A stretch of DNA of 64,000 nt. Source: Fulvia fulva. Lineage: Eukaryota; Ascomycota; Dothideomycetes; Mycosphaerellales; Mycosphaerellaceae. A model generated the notes under the pieces. That model did not search any database, had not been told where the DNA came from, and saw only the letters and a list, made by a program, of their open reading frames with translations. This document shows positions 56,048-64,000 of this stretch, in pieces. The stretch is from the NCBI RefSeq assembly GCF_020509005.1, contig NC_063013.1, positions 3,410,001 to 3,474,000 of the forward strand, read 5' to 3'. Position 1 is the first letter of the stretch; every line of letters begins with the position of its first letter. The translations under genes were made by a program, and so were the position numbers.

Positions 56048-57684
56048 CTATCCCCACGTCGGCAGCTTCATCGTCCCATGCTCATTCAGGTGCTTATGCA
56101 TGTCAAACGCGTTCCACAGCAAATGCGGTTCATGTCCCCATCCCTTCCTCAGACACTCAAACTCGGCCTTGTCAAAGTAGTCCTTCAAAATCGGATAATA
56201 GTCCGGATGCGCGCACTTCTTGATAATCTCCCTCGCCCTCTCTTTCGGCGACATTCCCCTCACATCCGCGAAACCTTGCTCAGTGACAATCACATCGAGA
56301 TCATGCTCCGTCTGATCCACGTGTGTGCACATTGGAACAATGCAGGAAACACCAGTTGGGTCGGTCTTGGAAGGACGAGTCGAGGGCGTGTGCATGATCG
56401 AGTACTTCGAGCTTCGTAGGAAGTCGGCAGACCCACCTAGACCGTTCAGCATCCTGGATCCCATGACGCAGGTCGAGTTTGCGTGGGCATAAATGTCGAC
56501 CTCAACTGGTGTGTTCATGCCGATGACACCGAGTCTTCGGATTATCTCTGGGGAGTTACTGACTTGCTGCGAGCGAAGCAGTAATTTGGGAGCATAGTCC
56601 TTGTACCGCTCGTAAAAACGGTGAAACCCATCGGGCGAGAAGCGGATAGAGGTCGCTGTGGCGAAGTCGAGATTTCCACTGTCGAACAAATCCAGGAATG
56701 AGTCCTGCAGGACTTCGGTCCAAACTTTGAGGTTCTTGAAGTTTGCACCGCCGGACGCGAGGCCTCCTACAACAGCGTTGGCGATGTTGCCGATTCCGGA
56801 TTGGATGGGAAGGAGATTCTCGGGCAGGCGGCCGTGGTTCACTTCGTGTTTGAGGAAGTCGATGAGGTGGGCGGCTATGGCGCGGGAGTTCTCGTCTTCG
56901 GGGCTGTTGGGTTGGGTTTGGTCTGGGTAGTCGCTTTCGACGATTGCTACAACTCTTTCTGGATCTACGGGTATATGGGGTGTGCCGATTCTGTCTTCGG
57001 GGGACATGATTAAATAAGGCTTCCTTCGTGGAGGGAGGTCAGTCATGGTGATGTCGTGGAGGCCTTCGAAGGATGGGGAAGCCGTGTTGACTTCGATGAC
57101 GATCTTGTCGGCCATTTGGATGATTTCTGGAGATGCGCCGACACTCGCTCCGGGAATGATGCCGCCGTCCTCTGTGATTGCTGAGGCTTCAACGATGGCG
57201 ACATCGAGGCGATTGTTCTCTTTGTGTTTCGTGTAGTAGCCGTACATGAGGTCGACGGGGAACATGCTCAGGTGCTTGTCGAAGAAGCTGATGTTGCCAT
57301 TGTTGATGCCCTTTGCGATCTCTTTGCCGACTTGGTGAGGAGCTCTCCTCTCGATCATGTTGTTGCGTGCCCAACGGTTCTCGGTCTCTGCTCCAGACGA
57401 AGCTCCCACGAAGAGGTTGTACTTGAGCTTGCCCTGCAAGCCATTCTTCTCAACGTGCTCGGCGAGTGCGGTTGGCACTTTCTTGGGGTAGCTACAAACA
57501 GAAGGGTGTTAATCATACTCGAGAAGCACGCGGCAGTGTCTTAGACGTACCCTACACCAGTGAAGCCCGACCAGCCTATGTAGGAGGTGTGAGGGAAGAG
57601 GTCGATGAGGTCCTCTGCTTTGGCGAGCTTGTTAAGGTATGAAGGTCGTCTCACGCGACTTCGCAGCAACGCTGAAGCTGCCAT
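56048..57684 (-). CDS. ACH1: Acetyl-CoA hydrolase / CoA-transferase Ach1
   Basis: Mitochondrial enzyme that moves CoA between succinyl-CoA and acetate and is needed for acetate and propionate handling. Predicted 525 aa from exons 57684-57551 and 57491-56048, with a 59-nt intron. The N-terminus [20 protein letters not shown] is basic and lacks acids, as a mitochondrial presequence should. Family blocks: [19 protein letters not shown] (rebuilt by the splice), [70 protein letters not shown] and the active-site region [17 protein letters not shown] with its catalytic Glu. The C-terminal [19 protein letters not shown] closes it. An ATG at 57726 would lengthen the leader by 14 residues; 57684 aligns best with yeast Ach1. 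Confidence 0.94.
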
Positions 57685-58166
57685 GTTGATAAATGCCGAG
57701 AGCAAGAGAGTGGAGAGGGAATTCAAGAGAAGGAGAGCATGAGCACCCTACTTACCGAACGATTACTGTGCATGGCCAGACGACTGCATGTGTGGTGGGT
57801 GGTATGACATCGTTATCGAGTGCAACCGAACTTCTGCACGACCAACAAACACAATGGATCCGCGCTGCTCCCGCAATTAGAGTTCGACATCGCCCGCGAT
57901 CACGTGATGGCGTGTCAAGCATTCGACTGTCGTTCGGCTCCTCTCTGTCCGCATCAGCCGGGTCACTGCGTCAAGACATGCACCGACCTGGTTTGACATG
58001 ACTTCCCTTCGCTGCCAGCAGTGCTACCGGTACCGATCAGCGTCGCTATTGTTGGACAGCATCAAGCATAAGTACATAACGCTCCTCAATATATTCTCCG
58101 AAGAACGATACCCTCACTCTCCTCTGCTCTGTGTACCACTAACTCCTCATGCACGAGTCTTTCACA
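57685..58166. other. Divergent promoter region of ACH1 and the DUF1772 gene
   Basis: No gene is seen. Contains the upstream regions of both genes, including CACGTGA near 57901. Confidence 0.4.
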
Positions 58167-58829
58167 ATGGCAGCAAACGGACCCTTCTCAGGATGGTGGA
58201 TGACCCCAGTCCAAGCCATCGCCGCCCTCAGCGCCGGCATCAACTGCGGTAAGCCATCCCTCTGCACGGTAATCGATATGCCCACTGACCAAGCGAACCC
58301 AGGTGCCTCCGGCCTCCAATCCCCTCTGACAATGCCCATGCTCGAGCTCCCCGAGATCCCGACCGTCTACGCCGGCAAGCAGCTCCGCTGGCTCCTCGCA
58401 AAGTCCGACGTCATCTTCCCACGAGTCAATGGCTTCGGCACGCTGAGCAACCTCGCCTTGACGGTCATCTGCTACCTCAAGTCCGATCAAAGTAGAGCCG
58501 CGAGCGAGAAGCTGCCAATCTTGATGACGGCTTTCTTGTGCAATGTTGGTGCTACCGTGTGGACTTTGGTCTTCATGCTGCCGAGGAATAATGGCATGAG
58601 GAAGTTCTCCAAGGCTGTGGAAGAGAATCCAGAGGATACGAAGAGTGAAAGGGAGTTCAGGAGGATACAGGGCGAATGGAAGAAGTACGCTATTGGTGAG
58701 TAGTGTTGTCCGATGCTGTGAGAATGGCCGCGAGCTGATACGGTGTGTGAAGGTCGTGCTACGCTTATGCTCTTCGCATCTGCTGCTGGGATTTACTCGG
58801 TCTTCGTCGATGGCAAGTTCGCGAACTAG
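58167..58829 (+). CDS. DUF1772 (anthrone oxygenase-like) integral membrane protein
   Basis: Predicted 183 aa from exons 58167-58248, 58303-58695 and 58753-58829, with introns of 54 and 57 nt. The layout is that of DUF1772: an N-terminal helix (MTPVQAIAALSAGINCGASG), a middle segment with LRWLLAKSDVIFPRVNG, two TM helices (about 85-145, LSNLALTVICYLK and ILMTAFLCNVGATVWTLVFM) followed by PRNNGMRKFSKAV, and a last TM ([19 protein letters not shown]) in exon 3. Some relatives take part in anthraquinone pathways, but most are generic membrane proteins and no polyketide genes are nearby. The ATG at 58167 was chosen; another in-frame ATG lies at 58149. Confidence 0.82.
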
Positions 58830-59104
58830 ATTCAAGAGAAGGGCGACGGGGGCGTTCGGATATAGGACAGTCTGGGCACAGGACCGGCGATCGCGTGTAT
58901 GTTAGCGGCGCGATTGCGACATTATGGAAGAGCTTGAATGCAAATTGTGTTGACAAAGCCTGTACTGAAAGCTATTACTGACAAGAATCGATCAAGGCCA
59001 TGTGACGAATTCCGTAGAACCCACCCAACACCTGGCTCGGCCGTGGTTGTTTTACCCTACAACGCCAATACGCCGGTGTTCCAACCCATTGATACGCTGG
59101 TCTT

Positions 59105-59638
59105 TTACAAGAGCCCGGCCACCGCAATGCCCACGGCACCAAGAGCAGCTCCAGCATACATCGGCTTCGCAGTCGGGGCGGCAGCTTCCGAGCTTGCTGA
59201 CGAAGCTGAAGACGACAGGGACGCTCTGGCAGAAGAAGCCGCAGATGCGGCGGAGCTAGTCGCGGAGCTGAGCATCGAGTTGAAGGATCCCGCGGCACCA
59301 GTTGCTGAAGTAAAGTCCGCCATGAGGGAGCTGTGGACATCACCCGTGGCAGTGGCCATCACGCTGCTAATGGAGGCGATGCCGGCGGAAGCTAGCGACT
59401 GAGCTCTGATGACGCTGGCTTCGGCCGAGGCGATAAGGGCACTTTGTGCTGCCTGGCAAATGTGTTAGGATTTGGTGAAGAGGTGAGAGTGAGGTGGACG
59501 TACCATGGCTGATGTTGCTGCATCGTACGCAGCAGCGTTGATGCTGGACTGCTCAGCTGCACTTGGCATTGTGCTGGTACCATCTTGAGCAGCGACGAGC
59601 GCGCAGAGGCCGGCGAAGAAGATTGCGGAGGTGAGCAT
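59105..59638 (-). CDS. Small GPI-anchored Ser/Ala-rich cell-surface protein
   Basis: Predicted 160 aa from exons 59638-59504 and 59452-59105, with a 51-nt intron. The N-terminus has a signal peptide (MLTSAIFFAGLCALVAAQ). The body is made of Ser, Ala and Thr with helical Ala-rich stretches and no cysteine after the signal. The C-terminus has a small-residue omega region followed by a hydrophobic tail (MYAGAALGAVGIAVAGLL). This is the standard layout of a fungal GPI-anchored wall or plasma-membrane protein. The splice restores the Ala/Ser-rich repeat character across the join (TSAM/AAQSALIASAEAS). No enzyme domain is seen. The start at 59638 gives the best signal peptide. Confidence 0.82.
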
Positions 59639-60409
59639 GTTGGATCGTCTCCTTGGCAAGCCGTGTCGATGTTATTGGTTTGTCGATGCTGCTGGTATTG
59701 GTACTGTCGATGATGTTGCTTGTTGGTTGTGTCGATGTTGATGCAGACGAGAGAGTCCAGAAGTGCGAGGAGAAATGGTGACGGTGAGTGTGCCAGAACG
59801 CGTCGCGCTTCTTGTTGGGTCGTTATTGCCATACCGGTACCGTGGGCAACCAATCCCCAAGTGACTGCCGCTGTGCCGTATTTGGAAGCCTTTTCGATCG
59901 CGTAGCATACTTGATTACCTATAGCGGCGGTCACTTGCATTTCATAGGGGATTGCATTTCCTGACGGCCCACGGTACCGGTATAGCGGGCACAAGTGATG
60001 GCCATTCATTGGTTTAGGCGAGTTGACCCTGCAGGTCGTTCCTGACTGATAATGTAAAGAACGACCCAAGCAAGGTGGCAGCCGCGATGACATTCCAGTG
60101 TTTTGCGACTGCCAACAACAAGCGGCACAAGCCTGCAGATAGTCCAGATCGACGCAGTCCGAATCTCCAACTTTGCTCTCTCTTTCCCCACCTTGTGTTC
60201 GACATGGGGTAGATGCTGTGCTCTTACAGAATACCTCTAGACTCGCTGTGCCAGATACGCGGGACTGATGCGGCCACGTGGTGGATACATCAACGATGCC
60301 CACTCCAATCGACTTGTAAAGATGCTCAGATCTCCAAGAAGAGTTTCTGTGCCAAACATCCAATGATGTCGTATGGACTATGGCTCAAGCGCAAAGAAAC
60401 CCAACAGCT
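59639..60409. other. Intergenic, no supported gene
   Basis: Upstream region of the GPI-anchored protein gene and 3' flank of the YEN1-like gene. Both are on minus. A 323-codon minus frame (59392-60363) is an artefact that runs over the GPI-protein exon in another frame. Confidence 0.45.
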
Positions 60410-62705
60410 TCAAGTGAGGTCAATGACTTCTCTGGCGACCGGCGGCTTTGGGACAACAGAAGCGGCGAGGTGAATATCGTCCAGCTTACTTGCATCGATC
60501 TTACGAGAGAACGCTGCTGCTCTAAGCTCTCGCAAGGTGCCTGGGGTTATAGTCTTGCCAGGGACGAGCGTTTCGGCCATAGGTACAGGGGCTTTGGTGA
60601 CTTTGAGAACATCATATTTTTGCACTCCATGAGGCTGTCGAGCGGACGTATGTGCTTGGTGTGCTGATGCCGCTACTGGAACGGCTGGAGTCGAGATTTG
60701 CTGAGATATTGGCCTGTCTGCAGCTCCCCATGACTCACGTGGAGCCGTCCTCTTCTCCCTCTTTGCGTCACTGTCTCGAGCCTTTTGGCCAGTCGCTTTG
60801 ACCTTCACCTGCTGCAATTGCGTTGCAACTTGGGACAAGCTCTTCTTGGCTACCTGAGCCTCTTTGGCTTCTTGTGACAGCGCGAGAGGTCGAAGGGGTC
60901 GGTAAACTGGTACAGAGGCAGATTTCATCTTTGAAGCTGACGCCGGCGTTGATGCAGGAGGCGTGAAGAGATCACTTTCGGTCTGCCGCGCAGTATCCTC
61001 GCTCTCACTCTCGTCGCAAAGGTCAACCACGTCTGCGCCGATGTTCATGGCAGCGGGGATCTTGAAAGTCATTGGTGGTGGCGAGGGTGTTCCCGCAGCA
61101 TCGTTGTTTCCCTTCCCTGTCCGGTTGGCTTTCGGGCCCCCAGAGTCATTGTTGGACGATCGGCTGCGCTTTTTGGGTGCTACTGATTGAGCGACATCTT
61201 CTGCATGAGATTTGGTTGGTCGTTTGCGCTTCCTCGAGGTGGTGGCTGGCTGGGCTTGTCCGGCGATATTGTCGTCAGCCACGCCTCCATTGCTCTCCGA
61301 GATTTGCTCATCAGCTTCCATAGCTTTCACGCTCTTGGCTCTGCTCTTCTTAGGTTTTACCGGAGCGTCATACGTCCCAGGTGGTAGCCCGTGCTCCAGA
61401 AAGCATCGCAAGACCTCGCCCTCAATATTCTCCGTTGGGTTGTAGGGTGTGCCATCTTTGGCTGCGTGTTTCGTCCAATCCTCTTCGGGAGATTTGGTCG
61501 TCGGGTCGTTATCTACCAGCAGTGAGGCTGCATACGTGATCTTTGCCTCTGTCTTCAATTGCACAACCCCATCCGCACTCTTGATCGCTCGAGTCGGCTT
61601 CAACTTCACGTTGTACCTCAAGTTCTCCTCGCGTTGACTCGGCTGTATACGTGCAAGCCTACGAACAAGGAACACGCACCCAAAATGCTTGAGATAGTCT
61701 CGCGTGTCCAGCTGATAGTTTTCATGCAGCAGCAGTCGAGCTTTGGCTTGATCAAACTTGATGTCCCACCCACTTCGCAGCCGGTGTATGTTTCTGCATT
61801 CATCTGGGGTAGATACAGCAGGTCGTCTGTAGCCGTTCAGGGCCTTCATGTCCGGGAAATCCGGAGGGATGTCTACGCTACGAATAGCATTGGCTAGGAG
61901 CGCTTTCCAGGCGGGGATCTGGTGATCTGAGGCTTCAACGAGGGCTTTTGCAAGCCCCTTCGACGTCTTTGCAACTTTCCTTGCGGTGCCTGCGCCACAC
62001 CCGGGTAAGCCTGGTTTATGATAGTCGCCTCCGACGAGGACAGCGAACAGTACAAAGCTATTAGCATCAAGTTCCAGCTCACGAGCAATTGTATCTGCAC
62101 GATACACCCGGATGTAGTCTTGTTCGGGTCGCTTGCTGTCGCCTTTGTGCTTCTTGTTCAATGTCTGGCAGCCGAACCTGCACGTCGTCAAAAGTCAGCC
62201 ATGGTTCGTACGTACGAAGTGCCCGCTTACATGAGCGCATCGCCATCATCGCTCCAGACAGCGTCAACGATACCCTCTTGTTCGAGTCGGGCACATTCTG
62301 CCTCGGCTTCTCCGGGCGCCTGGTGATAAGGGACCTTGAGAGTTTCAAACAGTTATGTGAAGATCGCGTACACGACTTGGGTCGACTTTGGATCCGCCTG
62401 GGCCGACACATCGTCCTTTCCCGGGCTTACGCAGCCCGTCCCACACGAATAGCAATTGGACATTGAGTTTCCACAGCCTGAATATCCGCCAGAGGATTGA
62501 TTGTCTTCTCCATGGGCTTCGCATTCGGCGTATCCTCCCGTATCCTGCGCACTTGCTCATCTGATAGATTGGTGAAGCGCCGACATGCCTCATCGACAGC
62601 GATGCGCAAGGGTCTCTTGTGCCGCTTGAAGTGATCAGCAGCAAAGTCGGCAATGTGGTGAACTTCACCTTGGCCGAGGACTGTCCACAGGTCGGTAATG
62701 CCCAT
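60410..62705 (-). pseudogene. YEN1: XPG/Rad2-family nuclease, YEN1/GEN1-like, with two frameshifts
   Basis: The family resolves Holliday junctions and flaps in the nucleus. The XPG-N part starts MGITDLWTVLGQGEVHHIAD and holds the metal Asp in IAVDEACRRF. XPG-I reads YHQAPGEAEAECARLEQEG and AVWSDDGDALM; a 53-nt intron (62178-62230) joins this to FGCQTLNKKHKG. An H3TH region (LVGGDYHKPGLPGCGAGTA) and a long tail with NLS-like basic runs follow. Two breaks are visible. In KTI/ILWRIFRLWKLN the tetramer AATC occurs twice at about 62501-62508, shifting frame by 4 nt. Near 62353-62357, between VRDLHI and LFETLKVPYHQAPG, the frame shifts again. No intron explains either convincingly. Catalytic acids are all present. 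Two SUMO-interaction-like motifs occur, VVDLCDESESED and the C-terminal VIDLT. Decay or assembly error are both possible. Confidence 0.8.
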
Positions 62706-63124
62706 TACGGACTGCACATGTGCTGGTCGCTGCTACCGAAAGCGCTTATGCGAGATGTGCGGACCACATGCAGACTCTCGAGGGAGGTGAAGTGGAACCA
62801 CGAACGCGGAAGAAGGCGCGTCGCGTGTGAATTGAGTTCGTTTCAATTTAGCGCGTAGGCACGTGCCACTTCTAAAATCCACTATCTCTCGCGCGTCTCC
62901 CAGGTCTTCTCCATGCATCGTATGCGATTCTTCTTATCGCCCCAGAGGTCGGGTCTAGCACATGAAATGCAGGCTCAATCAAAGCCCGCACACCAAGTTC
63001 GACAATCAGAATGGCATCATGCCGAACCCATAGGTGATGCTGTCGAGCACTCGATCATGTTCACGTGTAGACTGAACGCATGGGCTCGAAAGAGATGTAT
63101 CATTTCTGAGCTGAGTATGGAGAA
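62706..63124. other. Intergenic, no supported gene
   Basis: Upstream of the YEN1-like gene and downstream of the acyltransferase gene. Nothing recognised. Confidence 0.45.
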
Positions 63125-64000
63125 TTAATCTTGCTTAGGCACGGACAGCTTCTGCTCGATCTTGTGGGCCCACTGCTTGGATGGCCTTTCCAGCTCAATT
63201 GTCAACACAGAAGCGCAAGCGAAAGTGACGCCTAAATATACGACAAAGGCTACAGTACGCATGAGCATCACGGGTGTAACAAGATTGCCCATAACCTCTG
63301 GCATCCCACTTTGCTCGTCAAGACCGAGCACCTGAGACACGATCCAGAGGATTCTTCTCTGACAGACCCATTTAACTGCAAAGTGGACCAGAGACAGAGA
63401 GTACGAGATGTCTCCCAGCGATTGCAGCGGACCCACAGACAGCCATTGTCTCAATTTTGGGAACCCCAGCAGTCCTGCGAGCAGCATTGTGCTGCCAAGG
63501 TAGTAAGCTCCCCAACCATAATCACCAGCGGACTTCCAATGAGGCAGGTGCAATGACCTTATAAAGTCATAGTCCGGAGGAAGTGACTCTACTGGATCGT
63601 TGTGAAGTTTCATTGGAAGCGAGAGCAGGTATAGTCCGGTCGTGAGAGCCAGGGTCGAAAGGGTTGTGACTAGGTGCTCCGGCAGGGGACCTTTTCTCTT
63701 CAGCGTCGCAATATGCCTCTGTAATTCTGCGATCAACAGCCCTGCAAAGAACCCAGTCAAGTCCTTAGTGCTGTAGTAGAAATTGTAGGTCGCTAGCATT
63801 GCGACAATGCTAATGCGCCATTTGGTCCGGATGTTGGCGAGACCGAGCAATGTAGTATATGTTGCTAACGAACCCCGCAGCTCGAGAGGTACTGACCACA
63901 ACGAGTTGTGGAGGCCGAATGTCCATTGGAGGTCAACAGTATTGAAAGCGTTCAGAAGGTACGCGCACGTACACGAAACGTGCGACCAAGGCGAAGCCCA
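63125..64000 (-). CDS. Acyltransferase_3 family membrane protein (partial, runs off the window)
   Basis: The visible C-terminal part (about 290 aa) is on the minus strand, ends at 63125 and continues beyond 64000 at its 5' side. It matches the multi-TM acyltransferase 3 family, which O-acetylates sugars or other small molecules at membranes. Landmarks are TFGLHNSLWSVPLELRGSL (the conserved WSL..E block), YNFYYSTKDLTGFFAGLLIA, GPLQSLGDISYSLSLVHFAV (the SY.lYL.H-like block) and a final TM (RTVAFVVYLGVTFACASVLT) followed by the conserved ELERPSKQW. The N-terminal part, with its expected catalytic His, lies outside. Substrate is unknown. Confidence 0.85.
   Translation of the reverse strand, partial: WASPWSHVSCTCAYLLNAFNTVDLQWTFGLHNSLWSVPLELRGSLATYTTLLGLANIRTKWRISIVAMLATYNFYYSTKDLTGFFAGLLIAELQRHIATLKRKGPLPEHLVTTLSTLALTTGLYLLSLPMKLHNDPVESLPPDYDFIRSLHLPHWKSAGDYGWGAYYLGSTMLLAGLLGFPKLRQWLSVGPLQSLGDISYSLSLVHFAVKWVCQRRILWIVSQVLGLDEQSGMPEVMGNLVTPVMLMRTVAFVVYLGVTFACASVLTIELERPSKQWAHKIEQKLSVPKQD

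Noticed and set aside
58167..58829. DUF1772 gene as a marker of an anthraquinone polyketide cluster
   Set aside because: Neighbours are housekeeping genes and no polyketide synthase or tailoring enzyme is present.
59392..60363. 323-codon minus-strand frame over the GPI-protein locus
   Set aside because: It is an alternative frame over the spliced GPI-anchored protein. The true frame has a signal peptide, Ser/Ala-rich body and GPI tail.
62310..62400. A 37-nt intron in the YEN1-like gene that would skip the second frameshift
   Set aside because: It is shorter than any other intron seen here (41-nt minimum) and would delete the conserved helix LFETLKVPYHQ that aligns with the family.

Overview
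This window is nuclear DNA from a filamentous ascomycete (Pezizomycotina). Dothideomycetes is my best guess, but that is inference. The evidence is short GT..AG introns (mostly 48-60 nt) with CTRAC-like branch points, Zn2Cys6 regulators, a LAMMER kinase, fungal-type PAN3, GPI3, DBP6 and ACH1 orthologues, and (TTAGGG)-type telomere-like DNA. No rRNA, tRNA or CRISPR was recognised. Gene models below are spliced by hand; exon sums were checked for phase.

Layout. 1-3.7 kb: gene-poor, with a TA-flanked inverted-repeat element (811-1105) and a (CTGGTG)n array. 3.7-5.4 kb: a Zn2Cys6 regulator. 6.5-8.3 kb: a damaged adenine deaminase (AAH1-like) followed upstream by a MULE-like miniature element with a perfect 9-bp target duplication. 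8.3-11.3 kb: no supported gene. 11.3-13.9 kb: a second Zn2Cys6 regulator. 14.7 kb: interstitial telomere-like tract. 15.4-15.9 kb: a small ORF that runs into a deleted Tc1/mariner copy still carrying the transposase C-terminus. 16.2-31.1 kb: VHS/GAT adaptor, APC4, LAMMER kinase, PAN3, UBX-domain ER protein, epoxide hydrolase. 33.9-50.4 kb: U-box cyclophilin, dynamin-like GTPase fragment, MFS drug transporter, Mn-type CDF transporter, GPI3, DBP6, and a nuclear-type coiled-coil protein of unknown function. 50.8-51.2 kb: a 93-bp-period repeat. 51.8-64.0 kb: VPS55, PRE5, a frameshifted cupin gene, peroxisomal thiolase, ACH1, a DUF1772 membrane protein, a GPI-anchored Ser/Ala-rich wall protein, a frameshifted YEN1/GEN1-like nuclease, and a partial membrane acyltransferase.

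How it fits together. Most genes are conserved housekeeping functions: ubiquitin and proteasome (APC4, UBX, U-box cyclophilin, PRE5), mRNA decay and ribosome assembly (PAN3, DBP6), trafficking (VHS/GAT, VPS55), GPI anchoring, and acetyl-CoA/fatty-acid metabolism (thiolase next to ACH1, convergent). I see no biosynthetic or defence cluster. The unusual content is structural: three different non-autonomous DNA transposons, an internal telomere-like tract, and at least three genes with visible lesions (AAH1-like nonsense codon plus missing N-terminus, cupin frameshift, YEN1-like double frameshift). A GTPase gene also stops early.
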